Shown here: one piece after another, positions 33,404-42,190 of the stretch
How the letters are laid out: each line of letters begins with the position of its first letter
Position numbering within the stretch: position 1 is the stretch's first letter
NCBI GenBank assembly: GCA_965278995.1
Contig: OZ257136.1
Location: forward strand, 4,278,001-4,342,000
Source of the DNA: JADJYF01 sp965278995
Lineage (GTDB): Bacteria; Pseudomonadota; Gammaproteobacteria; Ga0077536
DNA length: 64,000 nucleotides
Reading direction: 5' to 3'
Notes under the pieces: generated by a model
The model's input: the letters and a program-made list of their open reading frames with translations, nothing else
Told to the model about the DNA's origin: nothing
Database searches by the model: none
Made by a program: the position numbers and the translations under genes

Positions 33404-34167
33404 TGCTGTTTGGATTCGAGCAGCAGCTTGGTCTGCTCCGAATCTGGGAAGTTCTTTTCGAGCTGCAGTGCGTAGCTGGCGACCGCGTTACGATTGCCGA
33501 GCGCCCGTTCGATCCGAATACCGAGCCATAAAGAACGCGCCGAAGGTCGCGCGTTCTCCAAGAAGCGCTTGAGATAAGCTCGCGCCTGTTCCGGGCGCTT
33601 GAGATCAAACGACAGTTCAGCCATCTGGTAAAGCGCCGGCGCCAGCTTCGGATCGAGTTCTAGCGCCGCTCGGAAATCGCTCTCGGCGGTATCGAGATTG
33701 CCAGTAGTGACAGCACAGGTGCCGGCGTTACTGTAGGCAACGGCGGGGTTCCGATAGAGCGGATTTTTGATCGCTTTCAGGAACATCTCCTGGCCTTCCG
33801 CGCCGCGTTCGTTCTGGCACAGAAATTGACCGTAGTTGTTCAGTACCGAGGAATTGTCGGGCTCGATCTGCAGTGCTCGTTTGAAGCTCGCCTCTGCCTC
33901 GGTGTTCTGTTTCAACGTGCCGCGCAACAGGCCCATTGCGTTATGTGCTTCGACATAGTCGGGTTCGGCTTGCAGCGCTTTCTCGAGTTTCTCGAGAGCA
34001 ATCTGGTACTCGCCTTTCTGCAGGTACTGCGCGGCCATTTCGGTATTGAGCTTAGCCAGCTGCTCGCGATTCTCCGGCGATGGCTGGACAACCGTATTGG
34101 CTGGCTGACAGGCGGCGGCGAGCGTCAGTCCCGCTACGAGGAGCCAACGGCTGGAGCGCAGGTTCAT
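33400..34167 (-). CDS. pilF: Type IV pilus biogenesis lipoprotein PilF/PilW
   Basis: 255 residues. Signal peptide with lipobox GLTLAAAC (Cys about residue 20), then TPR repeats (KGEYQIALEKLEKAL, PDYVEAHNAMGLL, NTEAEASFKRALQIEPD, and so on). PilF is the outer-membrane pilotin that delivers and multimerises PilQ. ATG 34167 (MNLRSS) places the lipobox at a normal distance. Standard place between rlmN and rodZ. Confidence 0.92.
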   Translation of the reverse strand: MNLRSSRWLLVAGLTLAAACQPANTVVQPSPENREQLAKLNTEMAAQYLQKGEYQIALEKLEKALQAEPDYVEAHNAMGLLRGTLKQNTEAEASFKRALQIEPDNSSVLNNYGQFLCQNERGAEGQEMFLKAIKNPLYRNPAVAYSNAGTCAVTTGNLDTAESDFRAALELDPKLAPALYQMAELSFDLKRPEQARAYLKRFLENARPSARSLWLGIRIERALGNRNAVASYALQLEKNFPDSEQTKLLLESKQQ

Positions 34168-34180
34168 GGTCTGACTGTCC

Positions 34181-35266
34181 TCAATGTGCGGTCTCTCGAT
34201 GGCGCTTTGCTTTGGCGGCAACTTCGCCGACCAGCTGGCCGCAGGCGGCAGCGATGTCATCTCCGCGGGTCTTGCGCGTGATAGTCACGATGCCGGCACG
34301 CTGCAGCACATCGCGGAAGGCGTTGATGGTGTCATCGTCAGAGCGCTGATAGTCCGCGCCAGTAAACGGATTGAATGGGATCAAATTGACTTTGGCCGGG
34401 AGACGATTGAGCAGACGAACCAGCGCGCGGGCTTCGGCAACGCTGTCGTTGACACCTTTCAGCATGACATATTCGAATGTGATCTCGCCGTGAGGATTGC
34501 CGTCGACGTAACGCCGGCATGCCTCGAGCAATTCGGCGATGGGATACTTGCGATTGATCGGCACGAGTTCGTCGCGCAGTGCATCGTTGGTCGCATGTAG
34601 CGACACGGCAAGGCTGACCGGGCAGACTTCGGCCAATCGGTCGATTCCCGGGACAATACCGGCAGTACTGAGTGTGACGCGCTTGCGGCTCAGGTTGTAA
34701 GCATTATCGTCGAGCATGAGTTGCATGGCGGACACCACATGATCGAAATTCAGCAGCGGCTCGCCCATGCCCATCATCACGACGTTGGTAATATGACGAC
34801 CGGCTTTAGGCGTTTGTCCGAGCTCGCGGGCAGCAAGCCAGACCTGGCCGATAATCTCGCTGACATCGAGATTACGATTGAAACCCTGCTTGGCCGTTGC
34901 GCAAAACTGGCAGTCCAGCGGGCAGCCGACCTGCGAGGAAACACACAGCGTGCCGCGATCGCCGTCGGGAATGAAGACGGTTTCGATGGCATTGCCCTTA
35001 TCGACCCGCAGCAGCCATTTGCGCGTGCCGTCAGCAGAGTGCTGAGTGGTGACCACCTGCGGCGTTCGCACTTCGGTTTCCAGCGCCAGTCGTTCACGCA
35101 ACGCGCGGCTCAAGTTGGTCATTGCGCCGAAATCAGTCACGCCGAGCTGATGCACCCATTTGATGATCTGCGTCGCCCGATAGCCGCGCTCACCGATGGT
35201 CTCGAAATACGCGGCAAGTCCTTCGGCATCGAAATCCAGCAGATTGACGGTCGCGCGCGCTTGCAT
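34181..35266 (-). CDS. rlmN: Dual-specificity rRNA/tRNA m2A methyltransferase RlmN
   Basis: 361 residues. Radical SAM cluster Cys115-x3-Cys119-x2-Cys122 (CPLDCQFC), methyl-carrying Cys in the C-terminal IAAACGQ segment, and MMGMGEPLLN. Methylates A2503 of 23S rRNA and A37 of some tRNAs. ATG 35266, four bases after ndk. Confidence 0.96.
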   Translation of the reverse strand: MQARATVNLLDFDAEGLAAYFETIGERGYRATQIIKWVHQLGVTDFGAMTNLSRALRERLALETEVRTPQVVTTQHSADGTRKWLLRVDKGNAIETVFIPDGDRGTLCVSSQVGCPLDCQFCATAKQGFNRNLDVSEIIGQVWLAARELGQTPKAGRHITNVVMMGMGEPLLNFDHVVSAMQLMLDDNAYNLSRKRVTLSTAGIVPGIDRLAEVCPVSLAVSLHATNDALRDELVPINRKYPIAELLEACRRYVDGNPHGEITFEYVMLKGVNDSVAEARALVRLLNRLPAKVNLIPFNPFTGADYQRSDDDTINAFRDVLQRAGIVTITRKTRGDDIAAACGQLVGEVAAKAKRHRETAH

Positions 35267-35269
35267 GAC

Positions 35270-35698
35270 TCAACGACCGCTGAAGATCTCGGCTTCGGCG
35301 AAGAAGAATGCGATTTCCGTACGTGCGGTGTCGGGTGCATCTGAACCATGCACGGCGTTCTCGGTGATGCTCGCAGCAAACTCCGCGCGGATCGTACCGG
35401 GCGCTGCGTTGGCGGGGTTGGTTGCGCCCATCACGTCGCGATTGACCAGGATTGCGTTCTCACCTTCGAGCACTTGAACCAGTACCGGTCCAATCGTCAT
35501 GAACTCGACGAGTTCGCCAAAAAACGGCTTGCTGCGGTGCACGTCGTAGAAGGCGCCAGCCTGCTCCTCGGTCAATCGCATCATGCGTGCGGCAACGACT
35601 TTCAGCTGCGCCGCTTCGAATTTGGCGATGATTGCTCCGATGTGATTGTCACGCACCGCGCTGGGTTTGATGATGGACAGCGTGCGTTCGATTGCCAT
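35270..35698 (-). CDS. ndk: Nucleoside diphosphate kinase
   Basis: 142 residues. Seen: TLSIIKPSAV, catalytic His117 in NAVHGSD, and RAEF. Transfers the gamma phosphate between nucleotides via phosphohistidine. ATG 35698 with GGGAGA upstream; own promoter -10 at 35749. Confidence 0.97.
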   Translation of the reverse strand: MAIERTLSIIKPSAVRDNHIGAIIAKFEAAQLKVVAARMMRLTEEQAGAFYDVHRSKPFFGELVEFMTIGPVLVQVLEGENAILVNRDVMGATNPANAAPGTIRAEFAASITENAVHGSDAPDTARTEIAFFFAEAEIFSGR

Positions 35699-35748
35699 GC
35701 TGGATGTATCTCCCTAACTTCTTGATAAGGCGTCAAAAACCGGGCGCC

Positions 35749-35754
35749 ATTATA
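35749..35754 (-). promoter_or_regulatory. Predicted -10 box of ndk
   Basis: Minus strand reads AGTATAATGG, a perfect TATAAT, 50 bp before the ndk ATG; the -35 (GTGGTG-like) is weak. It would let the ndk-der run be transcribed separately from the suf operon that ends at 35805. Confidence 0.5.
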
Positions 35755-35804
35755 CTGTCTGGAAGCGATAACACCACCGGCGGGTAGCGACGTCGTCGTC
35801 GCGT

Positions 35805-36365
35805 TCAGTACAGTCCGGTCTCGAGGCGTGCCGCCTCGGACATCATTTCCTGATTCCACGGTGGGTCGAAGACGAGGTCGACATCGACTTCGGCGACGTT
35901 CGGCAATCCGGCCACCTTACCGCGGACATCCTCGACCAGTATCGGGCCCATGCCACAGCCAGGCGCCGTCAGCGTCATGTCGATTTCAACCCGCTGCCCG
36001 CTTTCTGCGGCCACGACTTCGCACCGGTAAATGAGTCCCAGCTCGACGATATTGATGGGAATTTCGGGGTCATAACAAGTGCTTAGCTGTTCCCATACCA
36101 GGCTCAGATCGACTTGGCCATCGTCGACTCCATTCGCCGCCTCAGCCGCCTGCGTCTCATTCTGCATACCGAGCGCATCGAGGTCTGTCGGTGCGATCCG
36201 GGCCAGATTGCCGTGCACATTGACCGTCACGGAGCCACCCAGCGCCTGGGTGACATAGACCTCGGTGCCGGACGTCAGCGTCACTTTCGCCCCCTCGGGA
36301 ATCCGCACCGCGGCGCAGTCTCGCAACAAGGTAATCGGCGACGTGAAATCGATGGATTGGATCAT
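35805..36365 (-). CDS. sufT: Fe-S cluster assembly protein SufT (DUF59/MIP18 family)
   Basis: 186 residues. An N-terminal beta-rich part (TLTSGTEVYVTQALGGSVTV), then the DUF59 domain: VWEQLSTCYDPEIPINIVELGLIYRCEV, TAPGCGM with the conserved Cys, and VDLVFDPPW. The layout equals the SufT subfamily seen at the end of suf operons, where it helps target Fe-S clusters. ATG 36365; 8 bp after sufS. Confidence 0.9.
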   Translation of the reverse strand: MIQSIDFTSPITLLRDCAAVRIPEGAKVTLTSGTEVYVTQALGGSVTVNVHGNLARIAPTDLDALGMQNETQAAEAANGVDDGQVDLSLVWEQLSTCYDPEIPINIVELGLIYRCEVVAAESGQRVEIDMTLTAPGCGMGPILVEDVRGKVAGLPNVAEVDVDLVFDPPWNQEMMSEAARLETGLY

Positions 36366-36373
36366 GGCGGCTC

Positions 36374-37648
36374 TCAGCGCGTCAACATCGGGCGAACTTT
36401 TTCGATCGCATCGAAGACGGCGTGAACTTCGTCGACCGTGTTGTAGAGCGCGAACGAAGCGCGCGCGGTGCCGCTCAGACCGAACTTCTCCATCACCGGC
36501 ATCGCGCAATGGTGCCCGGTCCGGATGGCGACGCCCTGATGATCGAGCAAGGTGCCGAGGTCGTGCGGGTGGACGCCCGCGAGCGTGAATGACACGACCG
36601 CCGCCTTGTGCCGGGCCTGGCCGACTATCTGCAGTCCGGGAATTGCCTGTGCACGCTCGGTCGCTACCGCGAGCAGGGCGTCTTCATGGTGGAGGACGGC
36701 GTCGAGATTGAGTGCTCGGAAGTAGCGCAAAGCCGCGCCCAGACCGATGCCGCCGGCGATGTGCGGTGTGCCCGCTTCGAACTTGTACGGCAGCACGTTG
36801 TAAGTCGTCCCGGCAAAGCTGACCACTTTGATCATGTCACCGCCACCCTGGTAAGGCGGCATTTCCTCGAGCAGTTCGGCGCGCCCGTACAACACACCGA
36901 TACCGGTAGGCCCGAGCGCCTTGTGGCCCGAGAACGCGTAGAAATCACAGCCCAGCGCGATCACGTCAAGCGCGGCATGGATGCTCGCCTGCGCGCCGTC
37001 GATAAGACATACCGCACCGACGGCGTGCGCCCGTGCAATCAGGGTCGCAATCGGGTTGACTGTGCCGAGCGCGTTCGAGATGTGATTGACGGCGAGGATA
37101 CGTGTGCGCGCCGACAGTCGGGCGTCGAAGGCGTCGAGATCGATTTCGCCAACGGGCGTGATCGGTGCCACCAGCAATCGTGCACCGGTCTGCTCGCACA
37201 GCATCTGCCAGGGCACGATATTCGAGTGATGCTCGAGCTCAGACACGAGTACTTCGTCGCCTGGCTGAAGCCGGGCCCGGCCGTAACTTTGCGCGACCAG
37301 GTTGATAGCTTCCGTGGTCCCGCGGGTGAAGATGATTTCGCGGGCCTCGCGTGCATTCAGGAATTCCCGCACTGTCTCGCGCGCCTGTTCGAACGCTTCA
37401 GTTGCTTCTTCGCTGAGCGTGTGCACGCCGCGATGGATGTTGGCATTCTCGTTCGCGTAGTACTGGCTGATCCGTTCGATGACCGCTTTCGGTTTGTGCG
37501 TGGTCGCTGCGTTGTCGGCATAGATCAGCGGTTTGCCGTTGATCGTGCGTGACAGTATCGGGAACTCCCGGCGTACAGCGGCGACGTCGAACGTCCCGGT
37601 AGTGGCTTGTGGAGTCGTATTCGAAGTGGCATTCGGTATCGAGGTCAT
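36374..37648 (-). CDS. sufS: Cysteine desulfurase SufS
   Basis: 424 residues, PLP-dependent. Seen: YADNAATTHKP, TEAINLVA, LEHHSNIVPWQ, PLP-Lys in YAFSGHKALGPTG and the persulfide Cys in RTGHHCAMP. Supplies sulfur for Fe-S assembly. No SufE/SufU gene is next to it, so the sulfur acceptor must be elsewhere. Overlaps the sufD stop by ATGA. Confidence 0.95.
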   Translation of the reverse strand: MTSIPNATSNTTPQATTGTFDVAAVRREFPILSRTINGKPLIYADNAATTHKPKAVIERISQYYANENANIHRGVHTLSEEATEAFEQARETVREFLNAREAREIIFTRGTTEAINLVAQSYGRARLQPGDEVLVSELEHHSNIVPWQMLCEQTGARLLVAPITPVGEIDLDAFDARLSARTRILAVNHISNALGTVNPIATLIARAHAVGAVCLIDGAQASIHAALDVIALGCDFYAFSGHKALGPTGIGVLYGRAELLEEMPPYQGGGDMIKVVSFAGTTYNVLPYKFEAGTPHIAGGIGLGAALRYFRALNLDAVLHHEDALLAVATERAQAIPGLQIVGQARHKAAVVSFTLAGVHPHDLGTLLDHQGVAIRTGHHCAMPVMEKFGLSGTARASFALYNTVDEVHAVFDAIEKVRPMLTR

Positions 37649-38976
37649 AGCGCCACCAAAGCGTTCGTCAATTCACTGAAATCCGTATGGCCGAGAAAAC
37701 GCTGTTCGACCCAGCGCCTGATCCCGGCCAATGGCATGTCTGCAACCAGCGCTTCAGCGAACGCGAATGTCAGCAGCGCACGTGCTTCGCGTTCGGCGAT
37801 GCCTCGCGAACGAAGATAGAACAGCGCCGCTGCGTCGAGTTCGCCGACAGTCGCGCCATGCGCACAGATCACGTCGTCGGCATAGATTTCCAATTCTGGT
37901 TTGGTGTCGATTTCCGCCTGACGAGACAACAACAGGTTATTGCTCGCCTGCCGCGCGCTGATCAGCTGAGCATCGCGATGCACGACCACTTTGCCGTTGA
38001 AAACGCCGCGGCTCGCGCCGTCGAGGATGCCGCGATAGCGTTCTTCGCTGTGCGTATCGCCGACCAGATGATCGATGCGTGTGTGGTGATCGATATGCTG
38101 GTCGCCGTCGCCGACGAACAGCCCGTTCAAGCGGCACTGTCCGCCGCGCTCGGCCAGTCGAACGTCGATGTCGACTCGTGTCAGGTTGCCGCCGAAGACG
38201 ACTGAATCGGAGTGAAAGCGGGCGTCACGACCGACGGTGACATCGATCTGCCCGAGATGACTCGCCGTCAGCGCCTCGGTCTGCAGGCGATGATGTTCGA
38301 GCGTCGCGCCGGTCTGCAGTCGACCATTGCTGACCGCATTGGTCAGTCCGGTATCCGCTCCTGCGCTCAGGTATTCTTCGATCACGCTGAGACGGGAATG
38401 GTGGCCGAGACTGAAGACCAGCCGTGGGCTGCGCAGGAGACCACCATCCTGATCTCGCCCGATCAGTACGATATGCAGCGGCTCGCTCAAGCAGGCTTCT
38501 GCCGCGAGTTCGATCAGGACGCCATCCTGCATCAGCGCCGCGTTCAATATCGGCAGTGCGCCGTCGGCGTCGCTGGTTCCCTGCAGCAACGCGGTCAGCG
38601 TCGCACTGGCCGCCGCGTCACGTAACGCACTCACCCGCACGCCGGCCGGCAGTTGTTCCAGGCGGCTCAGATCCGTGCGCAGTCGGCCGTTGACGACAAC
38701 CAGTCGATGCGGGCTCTTGCCGCCGAGTTGGAGCGCGGCGAAATCCGCTGCCGATAGCGTTGCTGCGTCAGCTGCGCTGGCGACGCGCAGTCCGGCCGAG
38801 GCTGCTGGCGCCAGATTGGTGTACTTCCAGTTCTCGAGCGCTGTACTGGGCAGGCCGAGTAGGCGAAATCGCGTTGCTGCGGCGCGTTGCAGCGTCTCAA
38901 ATGGGTCGCCCGCAGCAGTCTGCTGTAACAACCCGGCAAGCTGGGGTTGTACGGCGCTGTCGAGTGCGTCGATCAC
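37645..38976 (-). CDS. sufD: Fe-S scaffold subunit SufD
   Basis: 443 residues, right-handed beta-helix scaffold. Seen: ENWKYTNLAP N-terminal segment, DSVVFGGNLTRVDIDV, HHTRIDHLVGDTHSEERYRGIL, KPELEIYADDVICAHGATVG and FYLRSRGI, all SufD signatures. Forms SufBC2D. GTG 38976 overlaps the sufC stop (GTGA). Confidence 0.94.
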   Translation of the reverse strand: MIDALDSAVQPQLAGLLQQTAAGDPFETLQRAAATRFRLLGLPSTALENWKYTNLAPAASAGLRVASAADAATLSAADFAALQLGGKSPHRLVVVNGRLRTDLSRLEQLPAGVRVSALRDAAASATLTALLQGTSDADGALPILNAALMQDGVLIELAAEACLSEPLHIVLIGRDQDGGLLRSPRLVFSLGHHSRLSVIEEYLSAGADTGLTNAVSNGRLQTGATLEHHRLQTEALTASHLGQIDVTVGRDARFHSDSVVFGGNLTRVDIDVRLAERGGQCRLNGLFVGDGDQHIDHHTRIDHLVGDTHSEERYRGILDGASRGVFNGKVVVHRDAQLISARQASNNLLLSRQAEIDTKPELEIYADDVICAHGATVGELDAAALFYLRSRGIAEREARALLTFAFAEALVADMPLAGIRRWVEQRFLGHTDFSELTNALVAL

Positions 38977-39725
38977 GCCGCCGCTCCTTCGAGCAGCCAG
39001 TCGTAGCCGCGTGCTTCCAGCTCATGGGCGAGTTCCGGCCCGCCCGATTTGATGATCCGACCTCGCGCCAGAACATGAACGTAGTCGGGCACGATGTAAT
39101 CGAGCAGACGTTGATAGTGGGTCACCATCACAATGGCTCGGTCGGCATTGCGCAGCTTGTTGACGCCTTCGGCAACGGCTTTCAGCGCATCGATATCGAG
39201 ACCGGAATCGGTTTCGTCGAGGATTGCCAGGCGTGGTTCGAGTACGCTCATCTGAAAGATTTCGTTTCGCTTCTTCTCACCGCCGGAGAAACCTTCGTTG
39301 ACCGGCCGGTTGAGCAGGCTTTCGTCCAGGCCGACCGCCTTGACGCGTGCCTTGACCAGTTTCAGGAACTCGACCGCAGACAGCTCGCTTTCGCCGCGAT
39401 ACGCGCGAATGCCGTTCAGAGCGGCTTTGAGCATATAGACATTGTTGACGCCGGCAATCTCGAGCGGGTATTGGAAGGCGAGGAAAACGCCTTCGCCGGC
39501 GCGCTCTTCGGGCATCAGATCCAGCAGCGACTTGCCATTGAACAGGACAGTACCGGCAGTCACCGCGTAACCGTCGCGACCCGCCAGTACGTGCGCCAAG
39601 GTGCTCTTGCCGGAACCGTTCGGGCCCATGATGGCGTGCGTTTCGCCTGCAGCAACGTCGAGATCGATGCCGCGCAGGATCTCCTTACCGTTGACCTCGA
39701 CGTGGAGGTTTCTGATCTTGAGCAT
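38973..39725 (-). CDS. sufC: Fe-S assembly ATPase SufC
   Basis: 250 residues, ABC-type ATPase. Walker A GPNGSGKST (34-42), Q-loop AFQYPLEI, signature FSGGEKKRNEI, Walker B LAILDETDSGLD, H-loop VTHYQRLL. Powers the SufBCD scaffold. ATG 39725. Confidence 0.97.
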   Translation of the reverse strand: MLKIRNLHVEVNGKEILRGIDLDVAAGETHAIMGPNGSGKSTLAHVLAGRDGYAVTAGTVLFNGKSLLDLMPEERAGEGVFLAFQYPLEIAGVNNVYMLKAALNGIRAYRGESELSAVEFLKLVKARVKAVGLDESLLNRPVNEGFSGGEKKRNEIFQMSVLEPRLAILDETDSGLDIDALKAVAEGVNKLRNADRAIVMVTHYQRLLDYIVPDYVHVLARGRIIKSGGPELAHELEARGYDWLLEGAAA

Positions 39726-39766
39726 GTTCGTCGTCCAATAATCGAATCATTCAATGAATACGTCGC

Positions 39767-41230
39767 TCAGCCGACCGCCCCTTCGAGGCTGATGCCGAGC
39801 AGCTTCTGCGCTTCCACGGCGAACTCCATCGGCAGTTCCTTGAAGACCTGTTTGCAGAAGCCGTTGACTATCATGTTGACGGCGTCTTCCTGCTTGATCC
39901 CGCGGCTCCGCAGATAGAACAGTTGATCGTCGCTGATCTTGGAGGTCGATGCTTCATGCTCGATCTGCGCGCTGGGATTGCGGCATTCGATATAGGGAAA
40001 CGTATGTGCGGCCGATTGCGAGCCCAGCAGCAGGGAGTCGCACTGCGTGAAATTGCGAGCGCCTTCGGCACCAGGCGCGATGCGGACCAGGCCGCGATAG
40101 GCGTTCTGGCTGCGCCCCGCCGAGATACCTTTGGAGACAATGGTGCTGCGCGTGCCGCGGCCGATGTGAATCATCTTCGTGCCGGTATCGGCCTGCTGAC
40201 AGTTGTTGGTCAGCGCGACAGAATAGAATTCGCCAACCGAGTCCTCGCCTTTGAGCAGGCAACTCGGGTATTTCCAGGTGATCGCCGAGCCGGTTTCGAC
40301 CTGGGTCCAGGAAATCTTCGAGCGTGGCCCGCGGCAATCGCCGCGCTTGGTGACGAAATTGTAGATGCCGCCGAGCCCGTTCTCGTCACCGGGATACCAG
40401 TTCTGCACGGTCGAATACTTGATCTGAGCGTCGCCCATCGCGACGAGTTCGACGACTGCGGCGTGAAGCTGGTTCTCGTCGCGCATGGGTGCGGTGCAGC
40501 CTTCGAGGTAACTCACATAGCTGCCTTCGTCGGCGATGATCAGCGTCCGCTCGAACTGCCCGGTATTCATGGCATTGATGCGGAAATACGTCGAGAGCTC
40601 CATCGGGCAGCGCGTGTGCTTGGGGATGTAGACAAATGAGCCGTCGGAAAACACGGCTGAATTCAACGCCGCATAATAATTGTCGCTGACCGGTACGACC
40701 GAGCCGAGATAGCGCCTGATCAGTTCGGGATGCTCACGGACAGCCTCGGCGAACGAGCAGAAAATGACGCCCGCTTCAGCGAGTTTGTCGCGAAACGTGG
40801 TGTGCACCGAGACGCTGTCGAAGACCACATCGACCGCGATGCCGGCGAGCATCTTCTGCTCTTCGAGGGGAATACCGAGCTTGGCATAGGTCTCGAGGAG
40901 TTTCGGGTCGATCTCGTCCAGGCTCTTCGGGCGGTCCTTGTCCGACTTCGGTGCCGAGTAATAAGAGATGGCCTGGAAATCTATCGGCGGATAGTGCACG
41001 TGCGCCCAGGCGGGTACGCGCATCTCGCGCCAGCGCGCCAGCGCTTTCAAACGCCATTCCAGCATCCAGGCCGGCTCGCCTTTTTTCCCCGAGATCAGCC
41101 GGATGGTGCTCTCATCAAGACCGGGTGGCGCCGTATCCTGTTCGATATCGGTGACGAATCCGGCATCGTAGTGTCGGCCGACGTAATCTTTGACGTCGGT
41201 CGAGGCGATGTCCTGGGCGTTAGTCGCCAT
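39767..41230 (-). CDS. sufB: Fe-S scaffold subunit SufB
   Basis: 487 residues. Seen: EPAWMLEWRLKALARW, YEGCTAPM-like core (SYLEGCTAP), STVQNWYPGDENG, TKRGDCRGPRSKISWTQVE, and GISAGRSQNAYRGLV. Binds the nascent cluster with SufD. ATG 41230. 41 bp before sufC. Confidence 0.96.
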   Translation of the reverse strand: MATNAQDIASTDVKDYVGRHYDAGFVTDIEQDTAPPGLDESTIRLISGKKGEPAWMLEWRLKALARWREMRVPAWAHVHYPPIDFQAISYYSAPKSDKDRPKSLDEIDPKLLETYAKLGIPLEEQKMLAGIAVDVVFDSVSVHTTFRDKLAEAGVIFCSFAEAVREHPELIRRYLGSVVPVSDNYYAALNSAVFSDGSFVYIPKHTRCPMELSTYFRINAMNTGQFERTLIIADEGSYVSYLEGCTAPMRDENQLHAAVVELVAMGDAQIKYSTVQNWYPGDENGLGGIYNFVTKRGDCRGPRSKISWTQVETGSAITWKYPSCLLKGEDSVGEFYSVALTNNCQQADTGTKMIHIGRGTRSTIVSKGISAGRSQNAYRGLVRIAPGAEGARNFTQCDSLLLGSQSAAHTFPYIECRNPSAQIEHEASTSKISDDQLFYLRSRGIKQEDAVNMIVNGFCKQVFKELPMEFAVEAQKLLGISLEGAVG

Positions 41231-41256
41231 TTGCTCTGCTCCTGCCGGCCTGGCGC

Positions 41257-41580
41257 TTACAGGCTGAAGCTTTCGCCGCAGCCACAGGTCGCGGTGACAT
41301 TGGGATTCTCGAACCGAAAGCCCGTATTCAGACCTTCGCGGGCGTAATCCACTTCAGTCCCTTCGAGGTACTTGAGCGACTCACCGTCGACGACCACCTG
41401 CACGCCGCGCGATTCGAAAACCTGGTCGTGGGCCTGCACGCTGTCGGCAATTTCGACGACATACATATAGCCGGAGCAGCCGGTTGGCTTGACCGCCAGA
41501 CGCAGCCCGCTGGCGGACGATTCGCGCGCCATGAAGCCCTTGACGTGGGCGGCTGCGCGTTCAGTCAGTGTGATTGCCAT
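41257..41580 (-). CDS. sufA: A-type Fe-S carrier protein (SufA/IscA family)
   Basis: 107 residues. Three cluster ligands Cys35 (TGCSGY), Cys99 and Cys101 (CGCGESF), identical in spacing to E. coli IscA/SufA. Carries clusters from the scaffold to apoproteins. Sequence is nearer IscA, but the suf context decides the name. ATG 41580, 20 bp after the regulator. Confidence 0.88.
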   Translation of the reverse strand: MAITLTERAAAHVKGFMARESSASGLRLAVKPTGCSGYMYVVEIADSVQAHDQVFESRGVQVVVDGESLKYLEGTEVDYAREGLNTGFRFENPNVTATCGCGESFSL

Positions 41581-41600
41581 GAGTCGATGACCTCCAGACT

Positions 41601-42068
41601 TCAGATGACAGCTTCCGGGCGCCGTTCCTTCACATGCGGGTCGGGCAGGCGATGAACAGTCTGCACCGTGCGTTTACGCACGAGCTGCTCGAGATTGACG
41701 TTGCTCAGGAAGTCGCGGATCTGCGTGCTGAGCTCTTCCCACAGGTCGTGGGTCAGACAACGTTCCTCACCATGGCAGTTGCGCTGGCCGCCGCAGCGGG
41801 TCGCGTCGACCGTCTCGTTGACCGCGTCGATGACGTCGGCCACCGAGATCAAGTTGCCGGGCCGCCCCAGCTTGTAGCCACCGCCCGGTCCACGCAGACC
41901 GTCGACCAGCCCGTTGCGACGCAGGCGCGCAAACAGCTGTTCGAGGTAGGACTGCGAGATTCCCTGACGTTCGGCGATTTCCGCCAGGGACACCGGCCCG
42001 CGATCATAGTGCAGAGCAAGGTCCAGCATGGCAGTGACGGCATAGCGGCCGCGGGTCGTGAGTCTCAT
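41601..42068 (-). CDS. iscR: Rrf2-family Fe-S-sensing repressor IscR
   Basis: 155 residues. Winged helix with MRLTTRGRYAVTAMLDLAL and GISQSYLEQLFARLRRNGLV. Cluster ligands Cys92, Cys98, Cys104 and His107 fall at the same positions as in E. coli IscR. It therefore should bind [2Fe-2S] and repress its own operon when clusters are plentiful. ATG 42068, RBS GGAGGG. First gene of iscR-sufA-B-C-D-S-T; two IscR-like operators lie upstream. Confidence 0.94.
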   Translation of the reverse strand: MRLTTRGRYAVTAMLDLALHYDRGPVSLAEIAERQGISQSYLEQLFARLRRNGLVDGLRGPGGGYKLGRPGNLISVADVIDAVNETVDATRCGGQRNCHGEERCLTHDLWEELSTQIRDFLSNVNLEQLVRKRTVQTVHRLPDPHVKERRPEAVI

Positions 42069-42111
42069 TGCAGGTCCCTCCAATGGGGCTGAGGACCGGG
42101 GCCTAACCCGT

Positions 42112-42136
42112 TATCCCGAGTAAATCGCTCGGGTAT
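42112..42136. promoter_or_regulatory. IscR type 1-like operator, downstream site
   Basis: Minus strand ATACCCGAGCGATTT then ACTCGGGATA, near-perfect palindrome. About 19 of 25 positions fit the IscR type 1 consensus (ATASYYGACT-like halves). Centred 32 bp from the other site, the two-site layout known for the E. coli iscR promoter. Confidence 0.5.
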
Positions 42137-42143
42137 TCTGCAA

Positions 42144-42168
42144 GATGCCTACTAATTTAGTCAAGTAT
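42144..42168. promoter_or_regulatory. IscR type 1-like operator overlapping the suf promoter -35
   Basis: Minus strand ATACTTGACTAAAT then TAGTAGGCATC; about 21 of 25 positions fit the IscR type 1 consensus. It contains TTGACT (42159-42164), a good -35 hexamer, with a weak -10 (CAGAAT) 18 bp downstream. IscR binding here would block RNA polymerase, giving feedback control of the suf operon. Confidence 0.6.
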
Positions 42169-42190
42169 TGTGCGGCGCACACTGAACGCC

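Noticed and set aside
42112..42136. Terminator of valS
   Set aside because: Strong stem but no T-run on the minus strand; better explained as an IscR-type operator.
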